Positions 46,318 to 53,864 of a stretch of DNA of 64,000 bases are shown here, in pieces. Below the pieces are notes generated by a model. It searched no databases and had not been told where the DNA came from. It saw only the letters and a program-made list of their open reading frames with translations. The translations under genes and the position numbers were made by a program. How positions within the stretch are numbered: position 1 is the stretch's first letter; each line of letters begins with the position of its first letter. The stretch spans positions 61,672 through 125,671 of the forward strand of contig JAKPDK010000169.1 of assembly GCA_029552745.1 (NCBI GenBank). The letters run 5' to 3'. Origin of the DNA: Candidatus Hydrogenedentota bacterium (GTDB lineage Bacteria > Hydrogenedentota > Hydrogenedentia > Hydrogenedentales > SLHB01).

Positions 46318-47703
46318 ATGAAGACCTCTCGATTGATCGGAGTGGTGGTACTACTGGTAGTAATTGGAGCGTTGGCGTTGCCAATATCTAATCTGATTGT
46401 TGGATTGCCGGGAAGTAACAGTCTGATCAATTTCAAGCCGTCTGACCCGTTGTTTGCGGAGGCGGCCGCCATTCTCGGCAAAAAATGCGTCAACTGTCAC
46501 ACGGAAGAATACGTGTTGCCGTTTTATGCACGTTTTCCTATTGCACGCGGCATTATTGAAAAAGACATCAAGGATGGGCTGCGATACATCAATTACAAAG
46601 AAGCCCTCGTGCTGCCGGAAGGACAACCCGCTTCGGAAGTTGTCTTGGCAAAGACGGAATACGTGCTGGAATATAACACCATGCCGCCGTTACGTTATGC
46701 TGCGTTACACTGGGAAGGTAAGTTATCCAGAGCAGAAAAAGGAACCGTCCTGCGCTGGGTGAAGGAGACACGCAAGAAGCACTATGCCACCCCGGGCTTC
46801 CCGGAAAACGTCCAAGAAAAGGCGGTCCAGCCGATCCCCGTGAAGATGGACCTCGATCCGCGGGCGGTCGCGCTTGGAGACAAGCTGTATCATGACAAGC
46901 GGCTCTCCAAAGACAATACGATAGCGTGTGCGTCATGCCATGCGTTGGATAAGGGAGGCACCGATCAGGCGCAATTCTCAAAGGGTGTCGGTGATGCGAT
47001 GGGGGATATAAATGCGCCGACGACGTTCAACTCGGGATTCCAATTCATGCAGTTTTGGGATGGTCGCGCGGCTAATCTGGAGGAACAGGCGGATGGTCCC
47101 GTCAATAACCCGATTGAAATGGCTTCCAACTGGCCGGAGGCTATCGGTAAGCTTAGCCAAGACGAAGCCCTAACAGCGGAGTTCACGGCAGTATACCCAG
47201 AAGGATACAGCAAGGAAACTATCACAAGTGCTATAGCGACATTCGAACGGTCGCTGATCACTCCTAATTCAAAATTCGACAAATATCTCGCCGGCGATGC
47301 TTCAGCATTAAACGCCACCGAACAGCGTGGCTATCAACTTTTCCTGGATCTTTCCTGCGCCACGTGTCACGTGGGCAAATTGCTCGGGGGACAATCCTTT
47401 GAACGGATGGGCGTGAAAAAGGATTATTTTGCGGCGCGCGGCAATGTGATCGAGGCTGACTATGGCCGATTTAAGGTAACGAAGAAGGAAGATGACCGGT
47501 TCAAGTTGAAGGTGCCAACGCTTCGGAACATTGCGCTCACGCATCCTTACTTTCATGATGGTACGGCGAAGACTCTAGAAGACGCGGTCAAGGTCATGGC
47601 CGAGTTCCAACTTGGCAAAAACCTAACTTCCGATGAAGTGACGGCGTTGGTTGCCTTTATGAACACGTTGACGGGCGAGTACAACGGGAAACCGTTACAG
47701 TAA
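46318..47703 (+). CDS. Three-haem cytochrome c peroxidase (MauG/CcpA family with extra N-terminal haem domain)
   Basis: 461 residues. A signal anchor (residues ~6-30) precedes a haem-binding domain with CVNCH (57-61), then the two-haem peroxidase body with CASCH (204-208) and CATCH (347-351). WDGRAANLEEQADGP and LRNIALTHPYFHDG are typical peroxidase segments. It should reduce hydrogen peroxide with electrons from cytochrome c. The usual enzyme has two haems; the extra N-terminal domain may be an internal electron relay. Metal-binding residues and Ca site cannot be confirmed. Strong AAAAAGGAG precedes the ATG. The next gene, on the other strand, is convergent. Confidence 0.92.
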   Translation: MKTSRLIGVVVLLVVIGALALPISNLIVGLPGSNSLINFKPSDPLFAEAAAILGKKCVNCHTEEYVLPFYARFPIARGIIEKDIKDGLRYINYKEALVLPEGQPASEVVLAKTEYVLEYNTMPPLRYAALHWEGKLSRAEKGTVLRWVKETRKKHYATPGFPENVQEKAVQPIPVKMDLDPRAVALGDKLYHDKRLSKDNTIACASCHALDKGGTDQAQFSKGVGDAMGDINAPTTFNSGFQFMQFWDGRAANLEEQADGPVNNPIEMASNWPEAIGKLSQDEALTAEFTAVYPEGYSKETITSAIATFERSLITPNSKFDKYLAGDASALNATEQRGYQLFLDLSCATCHVGKLLGGQSFERMGVKKDYFAARGNVIEADYGRFKVTKKEDDRFKLKVPTLRNIALTHPYFHDGTAKTLEDAVKVMAEFQLGKNLTSDEVTALVAFMNTLTGEYNGKPLQ

Positions 47704-47725
47704 AATGCGGTAACAAGACCGTGGG

Positions 47726-48088
47726 TTAGTGTTTTCTGGGACCCCGACGTCGTTGGTGGGGACGTTTCCGTAAAGAAGGGTTTTTTCGCGGTGGTGGCGG
47801 TTCCTCGACCGTCACCACAGATGCTGTCGTTTTGGGCGGCGGCACGAGTCGCGCGTGGCGGTCTTCCGCCGCGTTGTAACTGCCACAGCGTGGGCACTGG
47901 GACAGCGTGTCGTCCCGGTCGTCCAAATAACTGTACCCACAAAACGTGCACCGCCAGAGATACTGCGTGCCGAGAAAGCGTTGAGGACGGTACACTGTGA
48001 ATTCGGTATATATCCAAATGCCAACAATTACCGCACCGACCACAGCGGTATAAAGCAAAAGCGCCCATCTGATATCTAGCTCAATCAT
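47726..48088 (-). CDS. Membrane-anchored zinc-ribbon protein
   Basis: 120 residues. One N-terminal membrane helix (ALLLYTAVVGAVIVGIWIYTEF) is followed by a CxxC...CxxC zinc ribbon (WRCTFCGYSYLDDRDDTLSQ, then CPRCGSYN) and a Pro/Lys/Arg-rich tail with a basic end (RKRPHQRRRGPRKH). ATG 48088 lies inside the last bases of the TonB-like gene and overlaps it by 8, so it is probably the last gene of that operon. A GTG at 48097 is the alternative start. No function is known. Confidence 0.75.
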   Translation of the reverse strand: MIELDIRWALLLYTAVVGAVIVGIWIYTEFTVYRPQRFLGTQYLWRCTFCGYSYLDDRDDTLSQCPRCGSYNAAEDRHARLVPPPKTTASVVTVEEPPPPRKNPSLRKRPHQRRRGPRKH

Positions 48089-48941
48089 GCCGAGCACCTG
48101 CAGGCCGAATGATCAGAGTTCCATACTGGTCAGAATTCCCCTCCTCGAGAGGAGCAAATCGGTAATTTGTTAAAGCCGCCGCTACACTATCGGCAAATTC
48201 CATGTCTATCCCGGGGCTTCCCGGAAGCACTTCCTTGACCCGTCCGTCTGGGGTGACGCGAAATACGAAATTGGTACTCACTCCTACCACGTGGGGACTT
48301 GCGTTGGTGAGCGCCTCGATAGGTGGTGAAAACAAGAGCGGTCGGTTTTTCGGTTCGGACATCCACTCGATATAAAGATCGAAACCGGGGGCAACACCAC
48401 TTACGGGATGGGGCATAATCCCATATTTCTCGGCAGGATCGCGTGCGGCATCCCCAATGGACAGGGCATCTCTCAGCCGCGCCAACCCGCGCCCGATGTC
48501 AAACCAGTTTGAGTCTTCGGTGTACTCCCAGAAGCTTTCATACCGCTGCCGAATTTCCAGACTTTCCCGCTGTAGCCGAAGTCGCTCCAAACCGGCAAAT
48601 TCAAGCTTCGGGAGGTCAACCGGAGGTAGCCCACCCAGCAGCCCATCCGGCCCTGCCAGACGAGGAGGAGGTGGCGCTGGGTTTTGAGCGGAATCCATCA
48701 CGGCGTCCGAGAACAGATCAAGGGGATGATCTCCGCCAGGCACACGTAGGACTTGTCGGGAGATATCTGCACTGACCGACGTCGAAGAGCTTGCCGCAGG
48801 ACGTTGGGGAACAATCCGAAACGAGTAATAACGCGTGGGGGTGGCGGGGAACCAGATTCCGATGGAAAAAATCGTCACCATCGACAAGTGGAACAGCGCG
48901 GAAAACAGCAACGACACGATAAACGCGCGTTCCCGAAGCAT
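48081..48941 (-). CDS. TonB-family energy transducer
   Basis: 286 residues. An N-terminal helix (AFIVSLLFSALFHLSMVTIFSIGIWF) is followed by a variable region with AQNPAPPPPR, a coiled part (LRLQRESLEIRQRYESFWEY), and a TonB-like C-terminal domain (FVFRVTPDGRVKEVLPGSPGI, then VAAALTNYRFAPL). It would carry proton-motive energy from ExbB/ExbD to the outer membrane. ATG 48941 is chosen: it lies 8 bases after AAAAAGGATG and just past the exbD stop; the upstream frame has no TonB character. The linker is short on Pro/Lys repeats for a TonB. Confidence 0.8.
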   Translation of the reverse strand: MLRERAFIVSLLFSALFHLSMVTIFSIGIWFPATPTRYYSFRIVPQRPAASSSTSVSADISRQVLRVPGGDHPLDLFSDAVMDSAQNPAPPPPRLAGPDGLLGGLPPVDLPKLEFAGLERLRLQRESLEIRQRYESFWEYTEDSNWFDIGRGLARLRDALSIGDAARDPAEKYGIMPHPVSGVAPGFDLYIEWMSEPKNRPLLFSPPIEALTNASPHVVGVSTNFVFRVTPDGRVKEVLPGSPGIDMEFADSVAAALTNYRFAPLEEGNSDQYGTLIIRPAGARHD

Positions 48942-48948
48942 GTGAAAT

Positions 48949-49401
48949 TCATCCTTTTTCTTCCTCGACGGGCTGTGCAGCAACACCGAAGCGTTCAATG
49001 CCGACGCTTGTAGCAATACCCCATACACGTACCGCTTGGGACATGGGCACACGGCCGTCCGTGCGGATGAGCAGCAAGGGCGGCTCTTTTCTTGCTTGCA
49101 CCTCTTCCGTTAACCGCCGCGTGAGTTCATCCCATGTTGCCATTTCATCTTCGTTTACATAGATTTTACCCAGACCATCCGGTCCCCCTTCTCCGTAGGT
49201 CACAGTAACCGTTAGATTTTTTTGTTCCAGAGCGGTGGCTCCTTCCGCCTGAGGGACCTCTATCTGAATGGATGTTTGCACAACAAACGTGGAGGAAAGC
49301 ATGAAAAACAATACCAGTTGAAACACAACATCAATCAGCGGCGTAAGATCCAAATTGGCTTTAATTTTTCTGCGTTCTGTAAGGGAACCGCGAAAATTCA
49401 T
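48949..49401 (-). CDS. exbD: ExbD/TolR biopolymer transport protein
   Basis: 150 residues. The single N-terminal helix follows a basic start: LDLTPLIDVVFQLVLFFMLSSTF, with the conserved membrane Asp in LID. A periplasmic domain follows. With ExbB it forms the proton-driven motor for TonB. It lies 26 bases after exbB and 7 before the TonB-like start. TolR versus ExbD cannot be separated by sequence, but the adjacent TonB-like gene favours ExbD. Confidence 0.9.
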   Translation of the reverse strand: MNFRGSLTERRKIKANLDLTPLIDVVFQLVLFFMLSSTFVVQTSIQIEVPQAEGATALEQKNLTVTVTYGEGGPDGLGKIYVNEDEMATWDELTRRLTEEVQARKEPPLLLIRTDGRVPMSQAVRVWGIATSVGIERFGVAAQPVEEEKG

Positions 49402-49427
49402 AATACGTCTTGCCTAATTTTCACGCG

Positions 49428-50060
49428 TCAATAAACGTCACGATCACGTGTGAGAAGTTCCACCAATTCCGACGAGCTGATTTCCATTTCGACGATCATG
49501 TTTTCCACGCGCGAGGTGAAGTAGTTGTACACCACCAAGGTCGGAATGGCTACTGTCAAGCCGAAAGCCGTTGTGAGCAACGCGGTACTGATACCATGTG
49601 CCAAATCGGAGGGATTCACTTGGCCCTGTTTGTTCTGAATCTGTGCAAAACAGAGGATCATCCCCTGCACCGTGCCTAGGAGTCCAAGCAAGGGCGCCAC
49701 ACTCGCACAGGTGGCTAGTGCCGAAAGGTACCTTTCCAAACGCGGAATCTCCAAATGTCCAGCGTCTTCTATCGCCTCACGAATGTCTTCTTTGGGACGG
49801 TTCGCTTTAAGCAACCCCGCCTTGGTAATCCGCGCAATGGGGCCGTCCGTCTCGTCACAGATCTCGATCGCTTGTTGGATCCGATTCTGTCGAAGCACCG
49901 TGCGCATCGTATCCATAAACTCGCGCGTGTCGATTGTGGCGCGGCGCAGCGACCAGAACCGCTCGATGGTGATCGCTAACGCGACAATGGAACACATCAG
50001 AATCGGCCACATGAGAATGCCGCCGTCCTTCATGATCCGGATAACATCAAACTCGCCCAT
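49428..50060 (-). CDS. exbB: ExbB/TolQ/MotA-type proton channel
   Basis: 210 residues with three predicted helices: near residues 14-32 (GGILMWPILMCSIVALAITIE), 110-130 (ALATCASVAPLLGLLGTVQGM) and 155-175 (ALLTTAFGLTVAIPTLVVYNYF). The LLGTVQGM and TAFGLTVAIP segments are the family signatures. It is the first gene of the exbB-exbD-tonB set, starting 98 bases after argB; whether the arg genes read through is open. Confidence 0.92.
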   Translation of the reverse strand: MGEFDVIRIMKDGGILMWPILMCSIVALAITIERFWSLRRATIDTREFMDTMRTVLRQNRIQQAIEICDETDGPIARITKAGLLKANRPKEDIREAIEDAGHLEIPRLERYLSALATCASVAPLLGLLGTVQGMILCFAQIQNKQGQVNPSDLAHGISTALLTTAFGLTVAIPTLVVYNYFTSRVENMIVEMEISSSELVELLTRDRDVY

Positions 50061-50158
50061 AACTTACTCCATTTCCTGCCTATCGTATTGTATCTTACTC
50101 CGCATAGGCTAGACGACTTAGCGGCAGATGACATGTCTTTTAGGCGCGAAAAATGATA

Positions 50159-51034
50159 CTAGTCGACAACTAATGTGCCGAGACCTTGATCCGTAAAGAT
50201 CTCCAACAAAAGCGCATGAGGAACACGCCCGTCAACAATGTGGGTTTTTGCCACACCATAATCAAGGGCGCGCAGGCAAGCTTCCACCTTTGGAATCATC
50301 CCACCGGAAATCACGCCTTGGTCTATCAACTCCATGATCTCCTTATATCCCAACTGTCGAATCAGGGAGTCCGGATTGCCGGGGTCTCGCAAAATGCCCG
50401 GCGTATCCGTCAGAAATACGAGTTTTTCCGCCACCAAAGCAGCGGCAATTTCGCCAGCTGCGGTATCGGCGTTTACATTCCACGTTCGCCCTTCCGGGTC
50501 TGTCGCCAAGGGCGCAATTACCGGGATCATTCCTGCAGCGCACAGTACATTGATCACCTTATAATGCACGCGCTCAATTTCACCCACCCAACCCAAATCG
50601 GCGCCATCTTCCGGTATGATCTTTTTTGCGTGAAGAAGGTTTCCATCTTTGCCGGAAATGCCTACCGCAATGCCGCCGGCAGAATTGATGAGCGACACAA
50701 TCTCCTTATTGATGGTACCGGACAACACCATCTCCACAATCTCAATCGTTTCATCATCCGTGATACGAAGACCTTTGTGAAAATTAGGTTGAACACCGAG
50801 TTGCTCCAGACGTTTGTTAATTGCCGGCCCCCCACCATGCACTATTACCGGATTCATACCGACAAATTTCATCAACACAACGTCTTCCATCGTGCTCCGA
50901 CGCAATCGGGGATGGGTCATTGCGGCGCCACCGTATTTGATGACAACCGTTTTGCCTTCGAACTCACGAATGTAAGGCAAGGCTTCGATAAGTACGGCCG
51001 CCTTTTGGATGAATTCCTGCATTCGCTCCTGCAT
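50159..51034 (-). CDS. argB: Acetylglutamate kinase
   Basis: 291 residues of the amino-acid kinase family, phosphorylating N-acetylglutamate, the second arginine step. Seen: VVIKYGGAAM, VIVHGGGPAINKRL, GKDGNLL and NADTAAGEIAAAL. The N-terminal helix before VVIKYGG (residues ~1-25) is the kind found in arginine-inhibited hexameric enzymes. It follows argJ by 20 bases. Confidence 0.95.
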   Translation of the reverse strand: MQERMQEFIQKAAVLIEALPYIREFEGKTVVIKYGGAAMTHPRLRRSTMEDVVLMKFVGMNPVIVHGGGPAINKRLEQLGVQPNFHKGLRITDDETIEIVEMVLSGTINKEIVSLINSAGGIAVGISGKDGNLLHAKKIIPEDGADLGWVGEIERVHYKVINVLCAAGMIPVIAPLATDPEGRTWNVNADTAAGEIAAALVAEKLVFLTDTPGILRDPGNPDSLIRQLGYKEIMELIDQGVISGGMIPKVEACLRALDYGVAKTHIVDGRVPHALLLEIFTDQGLGTLVVD

Positions 51035-51054
51035 CTCTCTAAAAACGCCCTCCT

Positions 51055-52260
51055 CTACGAACGATAATCCGCATTGATTCGAACATATTCCGCGCTTAAG
51101 TCCGATGTCCAGAACACGGCTTCCCCGGTGCCGTTCCCCAACCGAATTTCGATCCGAAACGACGGTTTTTTCATCACGGCGGCAGCGTCGGATTCCTGAT
51201 AATCAGCACGCATACCGTTCTTCATTACACACACGTTGTCCAAAAAAACCGAAAGATGGTTTCCGTCGAACGTTGCTCCGGAATACCCAGCGGCACAAGC
51301 GATCCGCCCCCAGTTAGGGTCCTGACCGAAAAACGCCGTCTTGCATAGCTGCGACTGGGCAACGGCACGCGCCACCCGCATAGCATCTTCGTTGTCTCGA
51401 GCGCCCAACACGGCAATTTCGACAAATTTCGTGGCGCCTTCTCCGTCGCGTACAATCGCTTGTGCCAAGTTTATGCATACTTCACAAAGCGCCTCTTCAA
51501 ACCGTTGAAAATGTTTTGTATCCGGAAGCAACTCCTTGATACCTGCCGCCCCGTTGGCAAGCACCAACACCGTATCGTTGGTGCTCATGTCGTTATCTAC
51601 GCAGATGCGGTTGAACGACCTGTCTACCGCCCGTTTTAGTGCGGCGCTCAACGCATCTGGAGAAACTGCCGCGTCTGTAGTAATCACGGCGATCATGGTT
51701 GCCATGTGCGGTGAGATCATTCCCGCGCCTTTTGCCATACCACCCAGACGCACCACACCCCCGTCCAACTGGAGTTCCACCGCAACTTCTTTGGGGACGG
51801 TGTCGGTTGTCATAATGGCGAGCGCTGCGTCATGACCAGCATCCGGAGATAAACCAGCAGCGCACAGTTCTACCCCGCGCCGTATCTTATCCATTGGCAA
51901 CGGCACGCCGATGACGCCCGTACTGCACACAAGGACTTCCCGCGCTGTCATTCCGAGTTGCTCAGCAACGTATCCTGCCGTGGCGGCGGTATCCGCATAT
52001 CCTTGGTCACCGGTACACGCATTGGCATTGCCGCTATTGATGAACACAGCCCGGGCTTTGCCCGAACGGCAAACCTCGCGGCACCAGCGGACGGGCGCAG
52101 CTTGAACCAGGTTTGTCGTGAATACCCCGGCGGTTACTGCAGGGACCTCGCTGACAACCAGTGCACAGTCTTTTTTGGACGACGTGGGTTTGATCCCCGC
52201 TAAAGCCGCCGCAGCCTTGTAGCCGCGCGGCACCGTGACTCCTCCTTCAACGTGTTTCAT
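51055..52260 (-). CDS. argJ: Bifunctional glutamate N-acetyltransferase / ornithine acetyltransferase
   Basis: 401 residues. ArgJ recycles the acetyl group between acetylornithine and glutamate. It is an Ntn-fold enzyme cut into two chains at Ala-Thr: the conserved segment is KGAGMISPHMATMIAVITTD, with the Thr of HMATM as nucleophile. VPRGYKAAAALAGIK is at the N-terminus. The start overlaps the argC stop by 4 bases (ATGA). Confidence 0.95.
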   Translation of the reverse strand: MKHVEGGVTVPRGYKAAAALAGIKPTSSKKDCALVVSEVPAVTAGVFTTNLVQAAPVRWCREVCRSGKARAVFINSGNANACTGDQGYADTAATAGYVAEQLGMTAREVLVCSTGVIGVPLPMDKIRRGVELCAAGLSPDAGHDAALAIMTTDTVPKEVAVELQLDGGVVRLGGMAKGAGMISPHMATMIAVITTDAAVSPDALSAALKRAVDRSFNRICVDNDMSTNDTVLVLANGAAGIKELLPDTKHFQRFEEALCEVCINLAQAIVRDGEGATKFVEIAVLGARDNEDAMRVARAVAQSQLCKTAFFGQDPNWGRIACAAGYSGATFDGNHLSVFLDNVCVMKNGMRADYQESDAAAVMKKPSFRIEIRLGNGTGEAVFWTSDLSAEYVRINADYRS

Positions 52261-53261
52261 GGCACCATTCCCCCGAAACGCAATGCGGTCCGCTCATCAA
52301 ACCCAAACATCACATTGAAACATTGCATCGCCATGCCAGCAGTACCGCCCAACAAATTATCTATCGCTGATACGATGATGAGGTTGCCGGTACGCCGATC
52401 CATCGCCCAGCCGATATCGCAAAAGTTTGAGGCGCGTACAAAACGGAGCTCCGGCAATTTCCCTTCGGCATACACACGGACAAACGGTTCCTGCCCATAA
52501 CGGTTGTAAGCCTTCGCAACATCGACATCCCCTTTGGGACGTGCCGTGATCGTGCTCAAGATTCCGCGCGTGTAAGGACCGACGTGCGGTGTGAACTGCA
52601 CCATAAACCGATTGCCTGTCTCCTGCTCGATCTCGGGGATATGTTGATGAATCCCTAATTTATACGCACGTACGTTCTCGTTCATCTCTGGATAATGCAA
52701 CGGCTCACTGAGGGCACGTCCTGCACCGGAAACGCCGGAAATACAGTCCGCAATGACGACACCTTCCAAAAACTCATTGAGGGGACGCAGCGGCAAAATT
52801 ACACTGATAGGATAGCATCCTGGAACAGCAACCAACTGAGCCTCCCGAATAGATTCCCGGTAATAAGGGACAAGACCATAGACGGCTTCTTTTAAGAGCT
52901 CCGTCGCCGTATGTTCGACCCCGTAGTATTTCTGAAACAGCTGACTATCTTTGATTCTGAAATCCGGCCCCATGTCAATCACGCGTACACCCGCGGAACG
53001 CAGCGCCGCTACGATAGGTATTCCTTTGCCGCCATGCAGCGCCAAGAATACCACGTCACACTTCTTTGCGAGCGAATCGGGGTCGAACGTCTCCAATTCT
53101 ATGTCCAACACCTTAGCAAATGAGGGCATGGCGTCAGCGAGTTTCTTCCCCGCTTCCAATTCCACCGCCGCAGTGATTTTGATCTCCGGGTGGGATACTG
53201 CCAATCGCAACAGTTCGCGACCGGCATATCCTACAGCTGCAATTACACCAACACGTATCAT
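52257..53261 (-). CDS. argC: N-acetyl-gamma-glutamyl-phosphate reductase
   Basis: 334 residues. NADPH Rossmann motif AAVGYAGREL is at the N-terminus, and the active-site Cys is in VAVPGCYPISVILPL. It reduces acetylglutamyl phosphate, the third arginine step. ATG 53261 is chosen because the family begins MIRVGV; the frame continues six codons upstream. It is the first gene of the argC-argJ-argB series. Confidence 0.95.
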   Translation of the reverse strand: MIRVGVIAAVGYAGRELLRLAVSHPEIKITAAVELEAGKKLADAMPSFAKVLDIELETFDPDSLAKKCDVVFLALHGGKGIPIVAALRSAGVRVIDMGPDFRIKDSQLFQKYYGVEHTATELLKEAVYGLVPYYRESIREAQLVAVPGCYPISVILPLRPLNEFLEGVVIADCISGVSGAGRALSEPLHYPEMNENVRAYKLGIHQHIPEIEQETGNRFMVQFTPHVGPYTRGILSTITARPKGDVDVAKAYNRYGQEPFVRVYAEGKLPELRFVRASNFCDIGWAMDRRTGNLIIVSAIDNLLGGTAGMAMQCFNVMFGFDERTALRFGGMVP

Positions 53262-53339
53262 TTTCCATCTCCATTTCAAACAGGCGGGAACAATAAAATA
53301 GAAGAATTATAGTTTGGCGCCGTGCTCCATTCAAACCTC

Positions 53340-53808
53340 TGTATAAGTCCACTACCTTTGGCACTTTTTGTTATGTTGGAAGTGGAATTGAAGAGAGGAT
53401 TTTCCATGAAAGTTATTAAGAGAAAGGCACGGACGCTTAGCGTCATAGTAGGTTTGATCTATGTATGTCCCCTTAGTCCCCGCACATGCGGGGGGATGGC
53501 TCCCTGCCGTCTTGTTCTTCTGTCATCCCTTCTTATTCCCCCACATGCCGTGGACACAGGTGGGCTGAACCCTGCGCAGGGAATTGAAAACCGTCCCCCG
53601 CTGTCATTGCGAGGAGCCCCGAAGGGGCGACGTGGCAATCCCCTTAGGTATCCGCAGATTACCTCGATCCATGCCCATGTCATCTGGCGCTACGCGGTTG
53701 AGGGGATTGCTTCGTCGCGTCGAAGACTCGCTCCTCGCAATGACAACCGGGCGTACAAGCCTAGTGTAAACCCTCGTTGCAGTGCCAAAGGTTTGTGAAC
53801 TTATGCAA
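53340..53808. mobile_element. MITE-like element copy 6, the most complete
   Basis: The left end is TGTATAAGTCC at 53340 with CCTTTGGCAC inside. The right end is its inverted-repeat partner GTGCCAAAGG...GAACTTATGCA to about 53807. AAACCTC directly precedes the left end (53333-53339) and recurs at 53809-53815, a likely 7-bp target duplication. The palindromic core is 53603-53744; a CCCCGCACATGCGGGG palindrome lies near 53476-53492. It fills nearly all of the argC to AsmA gap (53262-53864), its right end lying 56 bases before the AsmA-like start. Confidence 0.75.
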
Positions 53809-53864
53809 AAACCTCATCTTGTCTGAGGTGCTATACTTTCTGTGGCAAGAATGTACGCTCTATT

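Noticed and set aside
50186..51067. Plus-strand ORF of 293 codons opposite argB
   Set aside because: Shadow of argB; the minus-strand reading has all kinase motifs.
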